Shown: positions 12,289 to 20,463, counted from the stretch's first letter. The stretch: 64,000 nt of DNA from Dyella humicola (GCF_026283945.1 NZ_JAPDPC010000001.1:1240001-1304000), one strand, 5' to 3'. Program-made: numbers and translations. The notes: generated from the letters alone by a model not told the origin.

Positions 12289-13299
12289 ATGCCGCTCAAT
12301 GCCGCTCAATGGCAGAAGTCGCTGGCGGCGGACAGCCTGCGTCCGGTCTATCTGCTGGCCGGCGAGGAATTGCTGGTGCTCGAAGCGGCGGACGCGCTGC
12401 GCGCCCAGGCGCGCAAGCTCGGCTATAACGAGCGCGAGGTGCTGGACGTCGGCAATCATTTCGACTGGGACGACCTGGCGCGTGCGGCAGCGGGCATGTC
12501 CCTGTTCGCCACGCGGCGTCTGCTGGATCTGCGCCTGCCCACCGGGCGGCCCGGCACCGAGGGCGCCAAGGCCATCAACGCGTTCTGCGCCGATCCGCCG
12601 CCGGACGTCACCCTGTTGATCACGGCGACCGACTGGAGCAACAAGCACGAAGGTGCTTGGACCAAGAACCTGGACGCTGCCGGCGCCCTGGTCGTGTTCA
12701 ATGCGCCGCGCCCGAACGAATGGGGTTCCTGGATTGGCGCGCGTCTGGCGTCACGCGGCCTGTCCGCCACGCCGGATGCTGCGGCGCTGTTGGCTGAGCG
12801 CGTGGAAGGTAATCTGCTCGCTGCGGCGCAAGAGATCGACAAGCTGGTCGTGCTGCATGGCCAGGGCAAGATTGATGCACAAGAGATGGAAAACCTCGTC
12901 GCCGACAGCGCACGTTACGACGCTTTCAAACTCACCGATGCCGCCTTCGCGGGTGATGGCGGGCGAGCCTTGCGTATCCTTGCCGGCCTGCACGCCGAAG
13001 GCGATGAGCTGATCGCCCTGATGGGCTGGCTGGTGAATCAGTTGCAGCTTGCCCTGCGCCTGGCGAATGCGCGCGACTTCGCTGCGCAGGCCCGTGCCGA
13101 GCGCCTGTGGCCGGCACGCGAGCAGTTGTTTCGCAAGGCGTTGCGCCGCGCGCCACGGGAGCACTGGCTGCAATGCCTGGCGCGCGCTGCCCGCATCGAC
13201 CGCATGGCCAAGGGGCGCGAGCAGGGCAACCCATGGCTGGAGGCGGAGCGTCTTATCGCCGCCATCGCCGAGCCGCGGGCGGCGCAGGCGCTGGAATGA
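12289..13299 (+). CDS. holA: DNA polymerase III subunit delta
   Basis: This 336-residue protein matches HolA, the clamp-loader wrench subunit that opens the beta clamp. The N-terminal RPVYLLAGEELLVLEAAD segment and the LLDLRLPTGRPG and DVTLLITATDWSNK segments are family-typical. The start region has a 10-bp tandem repeat (ATGCCGCTCA twice, at 12289 and 12299); only the first copy is in frame. It lies 20 nt after lptE, and its stop overlaps nadD by 4 nt. Confidence 0.93.
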   Translation: MPLNAAQWQKSLAADSLRPVYLLAGEELLVLEAADALRAQARKLGYNEREVLDVGNHFDWDDLARAAAGMSLFATRRLLDLRLPTGRPGTEGAKAINAFCADPPPDVTLLITATDWSNKHEGAWTKNLDAAGALVVFNAPRPNEWGSWIGARLASRGLSATPDAAALLAERVEGNLLAAAQEIDKLVVLHGQGKIDAQEMENLVADSARYDAFKLTDAAFAGDGGRALRILAGLHAEGDELIALMGWLVNQLQLALRLANARDFAAQARAERLWPAREQLFRKALRRAPREHWLQCLARAARIDRMAKGREQGNPWLEAERLIAAIAEPRAAQALE

Positions 13300-13937
13300 A
13301 CGTGCGCCCGTTGGCCATCTTCGGTGGCACCTTCGATCCTGTACATCTGGGGCATCTCAGCGTGGCGTGGGAAGCTGCCGAATTACTCGATGCCGACGTG
13401 CGTTTGATGCCGGCCAGTGTGCCGCCGCATCGACCGGCGCCGATCGCCAATGCGCCGCAACGCGCAGCGATGTTGCGTGCCGCGTTGCAAGAGCAGTCGC
13501 GCCTTACCCTGGACACGCGCGAGCTGGAACGCAGCGGCCCGTCCTACACCATCGACACGCTGACCGAATTGCGCGCGGAACATGGTGATCGTCCGCTGGT
13601 CTTGCTGATCGGTGCCGATGCGTTCGCAGGTCTGCCGACGTGGCACCGCTGGCGTGAGCTGTTTGATGTGGCGCATATCGGCGTACTCAGTCGTCCCGGC
13701 GTGGAAGCGGCGGTGCCCGTTGAGCTTGAGGCTGAAGTGGCCCCGCGTCTGGTCGCCGATGCTGCCGCATTGCGTGCATGGCCGGCCGGCAAGCTCATCG
13801 AGCTTGCCGTGACGCCGCTGGAAATTTCGGCCACGCGCATTCGCGAGCTGCTGGCGGCCGGGCGCGATCCGCGTTACCTGTTGCCCTGCGGCCTGTTCGA
13901 TGACCCCGCGGTGCTGGCGCCGTACCGCCAACGGTAG
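13296..13937 (+). CDS. nadD: Nicotinate-nucleotide adenylyltransferase
   Basis: The start at ATG 13296 overlaps the holA stop and gives 213 residues. The nucleotidyltransferase motif GGTFDPVHLGHL is at residues 10-21 and the second signature SATRIRELL is near the C-terminus. It makes nicotinate adenine dinucleotide in NAD synthesis. In related genomes rsfS normally follows directly; here about 5 kb carrying msrB, dipZ, an ECF sigma pair and a small secreted protein separate the two. Its stop faces msrB with a gap of only 6 bp. Confidence 0.96.
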   Translation: MNVRPLAIFGGTFDPVHLGHLSVAWEAAELLDADVRLMPASVPPHRPAPIANAPQRAAMLRAALQEQSRLTLDTRELERSGPSYTIDTLTELRAEHGDRPLVLLIGADAFAGLPTWHRWRELFDVAHIGVLSRPGVEAAVPVELEAEVAPRLVADAAALRAWPAGKLIELAVTPLEISATRIRELLAAGRDPRYLLPCGLFDDPAVLAPYRQR

Positions 13938-13943
13938 CGATCT

Positions 13944-14567
13944 TCAGGCGCTGCCGCGTGGAATGAATCGCAGCGCCACCGAGTTCATGCAATAGCGCAG
14001 TCCCGTCGGCCGCGGGCCATCATCGAATACATGCCCGAGATGACTGTCGCAGCCGGCGCAACTGACGGTGGTGCGTTCCCAGCCGAAGCTGCTGTCGCGA
14101 AATTCGATGACGTTGGCTTTGGCGATCGGTTGCCAGAAGCTGGGCCAGCCGGTGCCTGAGTCGAACTGTGTAGCGGCGTCGAACAACGCCGTGTCGCATG
14201 CCGGGCAGCGGTAAAGGCCGGGCACCGGCGGCTTCTCGTGCGCCCCGCTGAAAGCGCGCTCCGTACCGGCGCGGCGCATCACGTAGTACGCATCATCCGG
14301 CAGACGCTCGTGCCACTGCGCATCGGTGAGCACGAGCTTGCGTACATGGCAGGGGCCGAGATGGTGCCCGTCATCGGCGAAACATTCGAGCAGCATGTCC
14401 TTGCCCTGTGCTGCCGGCGTTGCGGCCATGGCTGTACCTGGGGCCGCGCCGCTTCCGAGCAGGCGCGGCAGCAGCGGGGCGCCGATCGCCAGGATGGCGC
14501 CTCCCGTTAGCGCCGTACGCAGAAAGCGACGGCGTTCGGGTTTCACGAGATCCCGAGTGCGGGACAT
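13944..14567 (-). CDS. msrB: Tat-exported peptide-methionine (R)-S-oxide reductase MsrB
   Basis: The start at ATG 14567 gives 207 residues. The N-terminus carries a twin-arginine signal (ERRRFLRTAL followed by a hydrophobic core), so the enzyme should be folded and exported to the periplasm. The MsrB domain has the two zinc CxxC pairs (CPAC, CAGC), the GTGWPSF motif and the catalytic cysteine in RYCMNS (about residue 191). Two further cysteines in LECFADD and GPCHVRK precede the domain and are not part of the common core. It lies 29 nt downstream of dipZ, which is the likely electron donor. Confidence 0.93.
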   Translation of the reverse strand: MSRTRDLVKPERRRFLRTALTGGAILAIGAPLLPRLLGSGAAPGTAMAATPAAQGKDMLLECFADDGHHLGPCHVRKLVLTDAQWHERLPDDAYYVMRRAGTERAFSGAHEKPPVPGLYRCPACDTALFDAATQFDSGTGWPSFWQPIAKANVIEFRDSSFGWERTTVSCAGCDSHLGHVFDDGPRPTGLRYCMNSVALRFIPRGSA

Positions 14568-14596
14568 GACTACCTCCAACACATCAATAAAAAGGA

Positions 14597-16318
14597 TCAA
14601 CCGAAGGTAAAGGCGTAGGCCTGTACACCCGGGTCGAGGAAGGTGATTTCAAAAGTGCGTTCACCGCTGCCATTGGCTTGCCGCACGAGTTGGTAAAGGC
14701 GCTGCGCCGTGATGGTGCCGTTGCCGTCAGCGTCGGTATCCATGCCGTGATCGGCGCCTGGCGCCTTGCCGTCGATCAGCACGCGGAAGCGCACCGGCTT
14801 GCCATCACTGGCCGGGCCGAGCACCAGATGCAGGTCGCGACCGCGGAAGCGATAGACGATGCTGCCGTTCGCTTTATCGAGCTGCGCGTTTTCGTCGCGT
14901 ACGGTCCAGCGTCCATCAAAGGCCCACTGGTTGGCCATCAAGTTGGTCGGCGCGTGGTAATTCCAGGCATCGTCATGCGCCACCTGGCCACCTGCGAAGT
15001 TCTCCGCGCGGGCGTAGCCGACATAGGTTTCCGGCGAGCGCTGCGCATCGCCCGAACCGGCGGCTTCCGCGCCCTGGGCACCCGGTTGCACGTAACCGCC
15101 CGGCAGGTTCTTTTGTCCGGCTTCGGTGAGCAACTGGCGGATCACGTCTTCGCTTTGCTCATATTCGCCCTCGCCGAAATGGTGATGGCGGATCTGGCCC
15201 TGCGTATCGATGAAGTAATGCGCCGGCCAGTATTCGTTACTGAAGCCTTTCCAGATGGCGTAGTTGTTATCCAGCGCCACCGGGTAATCGACAGCCAGAT
15301 CCTTCACCGCCTTGATGACGTTTTGCGGCTCCTTCTCGAAGGCAAATTCGGGCGCGTGCACACCGATCACGACCAGGCCATGGTCTTTGTACTTGTCGGC
15401 CCAGGCGCGCGTGTAGGGCAGGGAACGGATGCAGTTGATGCAGGAGTACGTCCAGAAGTCGACTAGCACCACCTTCCCGCGCAGCGACTGCGCCGTCAGT
15501 GGCGGGCTGTTGAGCCATTGCGTGGCGCCCGTCAGCGCAGGAAGCTCGCCTTCCACGGGCAGCGGCTCGCCAGCCTTCACGATCGGCTGGGGTGGCGGCG
15601 TGGGGCGCACTGCGTCGATCAGCTTCTGCTCGATGCTTCCCGTACTGGCCAGTGACACGCGCGTCAGCAGGCCGGTGTCCATGCCCATCGCGATCACGGC
15701 CACGCCAATCAGGACGAGCACGCCGAGTGCGCGACGCACCCATTCGCCCGCGCCCAGCGATCGCTTCATCAGTCCAAATACGCGCCCCCCGATCACTAGA
15801 GCCAAAGCCAGTGACGTTGCTGCGCCGGCGGCATAGGTAAGCAGCAACAAGGTGGTCTGGACGCTGGCGCCGTTGAGCGCCGCGCCAGTCAGCAGCAGGC
15901 CGAGGATCGGCCCCGCGCAAGGCGCCCACAGCAGGCCGGTGGCCACGCCGAGGCCAGCAGCCGACCATGCCGAATCACCCTCGGTATCCGCGCGCTGCGT
16001 GAGCCTGTTGCCCAGCGCCACGAACGGCCGACTGATCCACTCGGCCAGATGGCTCGAAAGCAGGGTCACGCCGAGTACGGCAAGCACGACCATGGCGATG
16101 ATGCGGCCGTATTGATTGGCCCGAATGGCCCAGCCACCGCCTACCGCCGCCAAAGTGGCGACCAGGGCAAAGGTAAGCGCCATGCCTAACAGCATCGGCA
16201 GGCCATTACGTGCGAACGGCCGGTCGGCCCGTGCGAACACGAAGGGCAATACCGGCAGGATGCACGGGCTGAGAATGGTCAGTACGCCGCCGAGATAGGC
16301 GAGGATCAGCACGAGCAT
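14597..16318 (-). CDS. dipZ: DipZ: CcdA-thioredoxin thiol:disulfide interchange protein
   Basis: This 573-residue protein has a CcdA-type membrane domain (about 1-235) with the paired cysteines in LSPCILPVLPF and APCAGPILGLL. A periplasmic thioredoxin/TlpA-like domain follows, with active site CINC (about residue 292), and then a C-terminal beta-rich domain with LMANQWAFDGRW. DipZ carries electrons from cytosolic thioredoxin through the membrane to periplasmic targets. With msrB next in the operon, the likely target is oxidised periplasmic MsrB. A GTAACC-N16-CGAA promoter-like motif lies 33 nt upstream of the ATG. Confidence 0.92.
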   Translation of the reverse strand: MLVLILAYLGGVLTILSPCILPVLPFVFARADRPFARNGLPMLLGMALTFALVATLAAVGGGWAIRANQYGRIIAMVVLAVLGVTLLSSHLAEWISRPFVALGNRLTQRADTEGDSAWSAAGLGVATGLLWAPCAGPILGLLLTGAALNGASVQTTLLLLTYAAGAATSLALALVIGGRVFGLMKRSLGAGEWVRRALGVLVLIGVAVIAMGMDTGLLTRVSLASTGSIEQKLIDAVRPTPPPQPIVKAGEPLPVEGELPALTGATQWLNSPPLTAQSLRGKVVLVDFWTYSCINCIRSLPYTRAWADKYKDHGLVVIGVHAPEFAFEKEPQNVIKAVKDLAVDYPVALDNNYAIWKGFSNEYWPAHYFIDTQGQIRHHHFGEGEYEQSEDVIRQLLTEAGQKNLPGGYVQPGAQGAEAAGSGDAQRSPETYVGYARAENFAGGQVAHDDAWNYHAPTNLMANQWAFDGRWTVRDENAQLDKANGSIVYRFRGRDLHLVLGPASDGKPVRFRVLIDGKAPGADHGMDTDADGNGTITAQRLYQLVRQANGSGERTFEITFLDPGVQAYAFTFG

Positions 16319-16350
16319 GGGGCAGTGGCTCCAGGTGGTTTGACTGGTTA

Positions 16351-16376
16351 TTCGGTGCGACCGGGGTTGCGGTTAC
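16351..16376 (-). promoter_or_regulatory. ECF-type promoter motif GTAACC-N16-CGAA facing dipZ-msrB
   Basis: On the minus strand GTAACC (16376-16371) is followed after exactly 16 nt by CGAA (16354-16351). The dipZ ATG is at 16318, so a transcript starting about 7 nt past the -10 would have a leader of about 26 nt. The same bipartite motif with identical spacing faces the divergent sigma gene at 16470-16495. From memory it also equals the promoter consensus published for Caulobacter SigF, an ECF factor paired with the DUF1109 anti-sigma NrsF. Confidence 0.8.
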
Positions 16377-16469
16377 CTGGCACCGATGGTTATCCCAACC
16401 GCCGCCGGAAGCCAGCCTCCACCAACAGGCCTGAGTCAAACGCTTTCGTCGCCTGAATCGTCCGTCGAG

Positions 16470-16495
16470 GTAACCGTTCAAGCCGCTGCAGCGAA
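16470..16495 (+). promoter_or_regulatory. ECF-type promoter motif GTAACC-N16-CGAA facing the ECF sigma gene
   Basis: GTAACC at 16470-16475 and CGAA at 16492-16495 are separated by exactly 16 nt, matching the divergent copy at 16351-16376. It lies about 110 nt before the GTG chosen as the sigma start and about 32 nt before an alternative ATG at 16527. This is what autoregulation of an ECF operon would look like. Confidence 0.78.
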
Positions 16496-16604
16496 GGTTT
16501 GTGCATGCCCTTCCAGTGAGACAAGCATGCCGCACGGCTTGACCATCGCCGCCGCGTCAGGTCTAGATAGCGTCCTTCCCACCTGGGCAAGGATCGATCC
16601 TGCC

Positions 16605-17186
16605 GTGACTGACGACACCCCCATTGCCAGCGAATCGCCGGAGCGGCAGCGGGCAGCGTGGATGGCAGCAGCCCAGGATGGCGATAAGCGTGCCTATGAG
16701 CGCGTGCTGGCGAGTTCGGTGCCGTTGATCCGCGCCGCGGCGCGGCGCCGGGGCGTGGCGGTGGACACGCTCGATGACGTGGTGCAGGAGACCTTGTTGA
16801 CCGTGCATCGCGTTCGTCACACCTATGACCCCAGCCGCTCCTACGACGCCTGGCTCAGTGCCATCGCCAGCCGCCGTGCGATCGATACCTTGCGCAGCCA
16901 CGGCCGCCGCGGCCGGCACGAGCTTCACGACGAGCGCGCGGTGGAGGTGCACCCCGGCGTGGATGATGCCACCGCCGCGACCGAGCGCGACCAGGACGCG
17001 CGCCGTCTGCGCGAGGCCATCGCGACGTTGCCGCCGGGGCAGCGCGAGGCCATCGAGCAGCTCGGTCTGAAGGAGCACAGCCTGGCCGAAGCGGCGGAGC
17101 ATACGGGTCGCCAGCCCGGTGCGCTTAAAGTGAATCTGCACCGCGCCTTGAAGGCGCTACGTACCCGTTTCCATGGAGACCCCTGA
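16605..17186 (+). CDS. ECF sigma factor paired with NrsF-type anti-sigma factor
   Basis: The GTG at 16605 (AAGGA 11 nt upstream) gives 193 residues; an in-frame ATG at 16527 would add 26 residues and cannot be excluded. Region 2 has DDVVQETLLTVHRVRHTYDP and SYDAWLSAIASRRAIDTLR; region 4 has LPPGQREAIEQLGLKEHSLAEAA. It is followed after 5 nt by a DUF1109 membrane protein. ECF/DUF1109 pairs in other proteobacteria answer oxidative or metal stress. The twin promoter motifs suggest that it drives itself and dipZ-msrB. Confidence 0.9.
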   Translation: MTDDTPIASESPERQRAAWMAAAQDGDKRAYERVLASSVPLIRAAARRRGVAVDTLDDVVQETLLTVHRVRHTYDPSRSYDAWLSAIASRRAIDTLRSHGRRGRHELHDERAVEVHPGVDDATAATERDQDARRLREAIATLPPGQREAIEQLGLKEHSLAEAAEHTGRQPGALKVNLHRALKALRTRFHGDP

Positions 17187-17191
17187 GCATC

Positions 17192-17851
17192 ATGTCCGAG
17201 CCGCGACTCACGGAGTCACTGATCCAGTCACTGGGCGAACAGCTCACGCCGGTGCGACGCCTGCCGTCGCCGTGGCTGCGCACGCTTGGCTGGTTGCTGG
17301 CGGTAGCGGCGATCGCGGCGTGGCTGCTGGCGCACTACGGTATTACCCACATGCTTCAGCGCTGGAGCGGCCAGCCTGATATCGCCTTGGCCGGCATCGG
17401 GGCGGCCGTGACGGCCGTGTGCGCGGCGTGGGCGGCGTTCTCGCTTGGTGTGCCAGGGCGTCCGGCGCGCTGGGCCTGGCTTCCGCTACCGGGCTTGTTG
17501 CTGTGGATCGGCGCGAGCGGCGTGGGTTGCCTGCGTGTATGGGTGGCCCCGGCCACCCACATTGCCAGCCTGCACGAAGCGAATGACTGCCTCGTCTTCA
17601 TTATCAGTTTCTCGGTACCACTTTCGGTGTTGTTGATCTGGCTGCTGCGGCGAGCCTGTCCCCTAAGGCCCGTGCTGACGGCGGTGATGATCGGCCTGGC
17701 CAGTGCGGCGGCTTCGGCCAGCTTGCTGGAGATCTGCCACGCCTTCGATGCCGCCGCGACTGACCTGATGATGCATGCCTTGGCAGTGGCCATGGTGGTC
17801 GCCGCCAATGCCGCCATGGGTGGTCGCCTGCTGCAGCCCGCGCTGAAGTAA
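17192..17851 (+). CDS. nrsF: DUF1109 (NrsF-type) integral membrane anti-sigma factor
   Basis: This 219-residue protein has a short cytosolic N-terminus (LTESLIQSLGEQLTPVRRLPSPW) and six hydrophobic segments, which fits NrsF/DUF1109 anti-sigma factors. Two periplasm-facing or membrane cysteines stand out (GVGCLRVW and EANDCLVF), as do RRACPL and LLEICHAF. Conserved cysteines of NrsF have been linked to sensing of metals or oxidants. It lies 5 nt after the ECF gene and is surely co-transcribed with it. Confidence 0.88.
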   Translation: MSEPRLTESLIQSLGEQLTPVRRLPSPWLRTLGWLLAVAAIAAWLLAHYGITHMLQRWSGQPDIALAGIGAAVTAVCAAWAAFSLGVPGRPARWAWLPLPGLLLWIGASGVGCLRVWVAPATHIASLHEANDCLVFIISFSVPLSVLLIWLLRRACPLRPVLTAVMIGLASAAASASLLEICHAFDAAATDLMMHALAVAMVVAANAAMGGRLLQPALK

Positions 17852-18360
17852 CCACCGCCCGGGCATCAAGCCCGCGGGCATGGGGAAGTCGAGCCTCTCC
17901 AGAAGGGTGGTGCAATGCGACATAGCCGCGCGATCAGTCCCTGCAATCGCCGCTGCGCACCGCCCTGGAGTCTGGCGGATCATGAGACTGGCCCGATGGC
18001 GCGCGACTAGGTGCAGGCAGGCAATCCCGGTGGGCAGCGCAGCAATCCCAAAGTCGAGCCTCTCGCCTGTTGATATTGACGCTGAACAGCCGTCTCGTCG
18101 GGTCACATCCCTACGCCACGCACAGGTATAACCTTGTCCCGTAGACGGGTGCGGTTGCAGGCGGGGCGCGCTCGGCGGAGGTGGATTCACGGATCAGGGA
18201 CGAACCGTTCGCATCGGGCAGGACTGCTGATGTGGCGTGGCCGGAACCGACGAACTCGGTACCGGATCGCCGATGCCGCTCGGGATGGACGGCAACGGTA
18301 GCTCCATGGAAGTGCGGCGATGTCGCACGGTTACCCCACCAATTCAGGAGATATGTACCC
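17852..18360. other. Intergenic region of about 510 bp with short repeats
   Basis: I see no convincing gene here. A GC-rich stem-loop of terminator type, without a T-run, lies at 17857-17879 just after the nrsF stop. A 14-bp direct repeat (AAGTCGAGCCTCTC) occurs at 17886-17899 and 18051-18064. The remainder presumably holds the promoter of the small secreted protein at 18361, but no convincing -35/-10 pair was found. Confidence 0.5.
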
Positions 18361-18663
18361 ATGAAAGTATCCCGTTACACCGTACTCGCCCTCGCGACTG
18401 CCGTCGCCTTCGGCGTGGCCATGTCGCCTGTCATGGCGCAGAACACGCCCCCGCCGCAGTCTGCGACGGACGCCAGCAAGGACGCGATGAAGTCCAGTTC
18501 GGATGCGATGAAGTCCAGTTCGGATGCCATGAAATCATCCAGCGATGCGATGAAGAGCACTGCGGAAGAGCCAAAATCCGCCACCGAAACCAAGAGCACC
18601 CATCACAAGAAGCACAGCGCTCCCAAGAAGGACGCCGCCACCCCACCCGCCAGTGGTGGTTGA
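18361..18663 (+). CDS. Small secreted lysine-rich protein with heptad repeats
   Basis: This 100-residue precursor has AGGAG 10 nt before the ATG and a classical signal peptide cut after PVMA (about residue 26). The mature part holds three exact copies of the 7-residue unit DAMKSSS and a partial fourth (residues 41-67), then an acidic patch and a tail with KSTHHKKHSAPKKD. No enzyme motif is present. A second protein of the same style (signal peptide, low complexity, HHKK motif) is encoded at 46305-46583. Function unknown; acid-stress Asr-like or periplasmic buffering proteins are possible analogues, but this is speculation. Confidence 0.75.
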   Translation: MKVSRYTVLALATAVAFGVAMSPVMAQNTPPPQSATDASKDAMKSSSDAMKSSSDAMKSSSDAMKSTAEEPKSATETKSTHHKKHSAPKKDAATPPASGG

Positions 18664-18711
18664 GGTCGGCCGTGATTGAACCGGCTCGCCTGTCGTAAGG
18701 ATCGAGCCGTC

Positions 18712-18764
18712 GAGGGCATGGTGCAGCACGCCGCGGCATGCCGCGGGGTGAACACCATGCCCTC
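18712..18764 (+). terminator. Rho-independent terminator of the small secreted protein
   Basis: A 12-bp perfect stem (GAGGGCATGGTG with CACCATGCCCTC) encloses a second smaller hairpin (CCGCGG-CATG-CCGCGG at 18731-18746) and is followed by TTTGTG. It lies 48 nt after the stop of the 18361 gene. Confidence 0.75.
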
Positions 18765-18826
18765 TTTGTGTGCGACGGACGCGTGTGTTCCGGGGTGGGG
18801 CGTGCCGGCGCCGGCTGGCGCCTGGC

Positions 18827-18858
18827 TTGACGTAGCCTTCAGGCCAGGGCGTTATACT
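18827..18858 (+). promoter_or_regulatory. Possible sigma-70 promoter for rsfS-rlmH
   Basis: TTGACG (18827-18832) and TATACT (18853-18858) both resemble the sigma-70 consensus, but the 20-nt spacer is too long by about 3 nt (19 if TTATAC is used). It lies 48 nt before the rsfS start. A new promoter would be needed here because rsfS has been cut off from the nadD operon. Confidence 0.4.
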
Positions 18859-18905
18859 GCCCCCGCGCCATCCCGCGCATCGATCCCGCATCGAGGCAAC
18901 CGCAC

Positions 18906-19298
18906 TTGAGTCCGACTTCCCATCGCAGCGCCAAATCCGCCACCACGGCGGTCCTTCGTCAGCACGTAATCGACGCCCTAGACGAACTGAAAGCCAAGGA
19001 CATTCGAGAAATCGACGTTCGCGGCAAAACCTCCATCGCCGATCTGCTGGTTATCGCCTCAGGCACCTCGGCACGCCATGTCAAATCCATTGCCGACGAA
19101 GTCGTCAAGTTCGCCAAGAAGGCGGGCGTGATGCCGTTGGGCGTGGAAGGCGAGCAGGAAGCCGAATGGGTGCTGGTCGACCTCGGCGACGTGATCGTCC
19201 ATGTCATGCTGCCGCGTATCCGCGAGTTCTATGGCCTGGAAAGGCTGTGGACCGTGGGTGACCGCGACGCTCATATCGAAGCCGTCAGCGCGGGCTAA
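18906..19298 (+). CDS. rsfS: Ribosome silencing factor RsfS
   Basis: This 130-residue protein of the Iojap family binds L14 and blocks subunit joining in slow growth. It contains [31 protein letters not shown] and [24 protein letters not shown], split here only by a short stretch. The only usable in-frame start is TTG at 18906, which I therefore choose. RlmH follows 86 nt downstream, the conserved order. Confidence 0.93.
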   Translation: MSPTSHRSAKSATTAVLRQHVIDALDELKAKDIREIDVRGKTSIADLLVIASGTSARHVKSIADEVVKFAKKAGVMPLGVEGEQEAEWVLVDLGDVIVHVMLPRIREFYGLERLWTVGDRDAHIEAVSAG

Positions 19299-19384
19299 TC
19301 GCCCGCGTAGTGGCGGTACTTGCGCCGCGCCGCTGCTGAAGCGTGCGCGTGCTGTTTCGTTTTCTCCCTCTTTGGCATCTACGA

Positions 19385-19855
19385 ATGCGCGCCCGCCTGA
19401 TCGCCGTCGGTGAACGCATGCCCGCCTGGGTAGCCGAGGGTTTTGCCGAGTACCGCAAGCGGCTGTCGCATGACTTGCCGCTGGAATTGATCGAACTGAA
19501 GCCTGGCACGCGCGGCAAGGGGCGCGATGACACGCGCGCGATTCAGGACGAGGGCGCGGCGATCCTTGCGGCACTGCCACGTGACATCCACGTAGTCGCA
19601 CTGGATGGGCGAGGCAAGACCTGGTCCAGCGAAGAACTTGCCGCGCAACTGGAAAAGTGGCGCATGTCCGGCCGTGATCTGGCCTTTCTCATTGGCGGCC
19701 CCGATGGTCACGCGCCCGAGGTATTGGCGCGCTCGGACCAGCAGTGGTCACTCGGTCCGCTTACACTGCCGCATATGTTGGTGAGGCTTGTATTGGCCGA
19801 GCAGTTGTATCGCGCTACGACACTGCTGTCTGGTCATCCTTACCATCGCGCCTGA
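19385..19855 (+). CDS. rlmH: 23S rRNA pseudouridine-1915 N3-methyltransferase
   Basis: The start at ATG 19385 (MRARLIAVGERMPAW) gives 156 residues, the usual family length. The SPOUT knot motifs FLIGGPDGH and LTLPHMLVRLVLAEQLYRA are present, as is the C-terminal HPYHRA. It methylates pseudouridine 1915 in helix 69 of 23S rRNA on the 70S ribosome. It is co-directional with rsfS. Confidence 0.96.
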   Translation: MRARLIAVGERMPAWVAEGFAEYRKRLSHDLPLELIELKPGTRGKGRDDTRAIQDEGAAILAALPRDIHVVALDGRGKTWSSEELAAQLEKWRMSGRDLAFLIGGPDGHAPEVLARSDQQWSLGPLTLPHMLVRLVLAEQLYRATTLLSGHPYHRA

Positions 19856-19921
19856 CGTCGGCCGCATCAAGTCCCTGGTGATGTGACGGCGCGAGCACTC
19901 ACTTTCCACAAGGAACGCCCC

Positions 19922-20371
19922 ATGTCTTACACGGTACGTCAGGCGACGATCCACGACCTCGACATCGTTGTGCCGTTGTTCGACGGCTACCGTCAGTTCT
20001 ATGGCAAGCCTGGGGACCTAGAGCTGGCGCGGCGCTTTCTGCATGAGCGGCTGCAGTATCAAGACTCGGTCGTGTTGCTCGCCATCGACGAGGAAGGGCG
20101 CGGCATAGGCTTTACCCAGTTGTATCCGTTGTTTTCATCGGTGCGAGCCGCGCGCACTTATCTGCTCAATGATCTTTTCGTGGTGCCAGTCGCGCGCCGT
20201 GCTGGCGTCGCCGTTGCCCTCATGCGTGAGGCCGGTGATTTTGCGCGCGCCATGGGCGCGGTTGCCATGTCGTTATCTACGGCCCATACCAACACGTCCG
20301 CGCAGCGATTGTATGAATCGCTTGGCTGGAAACGCGATGAACATTTTCGCGAATACAACCTTCCACTGTAA
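19922..20371 (+). CDS. GNAT family N-acetyltransferase
   Basis: The start at ATG 19922 has AAGGA 8 nt upstream and gives 149 residues. The protein carries the GNAT fold with LNDLFVVPVARRAGVAVALM (motif A, acetyl-CoA pyrophosphate loop) and ANTS-type C-terminal TNTSAQRLYESLGWKRDEHF. The acceptor substrate cannot be told from sequence. It lies between rlmH and the CoA-transferase gene. Confidence 0.88.
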   Translation: MSYTVRQATIHDLDIVVPLFDGYRQFYGKPGDLELARRFLHERLQYQDSVVLLAIDEEGRGIGFTQLYPLFSSVRAARTYLLNDLFVVPVARRAGVAVALMREAGDFARAMGAVAMSLSTAHTNTSAQRLYESLGWKRDEHFREYNLPL

Positions 20372-20463
20372 GTGGATTCCTGGCTCAGACCTTTGTCTAA
20401 GTACGGCAATTGATGGGCGCATGGCGGGTTACCATCGGTGGAATGTGTGCAGGAGAAATCACC

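Noticed and set aside
12299-12619. Alternative holA-like start at the second ATGCCGCTCA repeat
   Set aside because: The second copy is out of frame with the HolA sequence and encodes an Arg/Cys-rich shadow.
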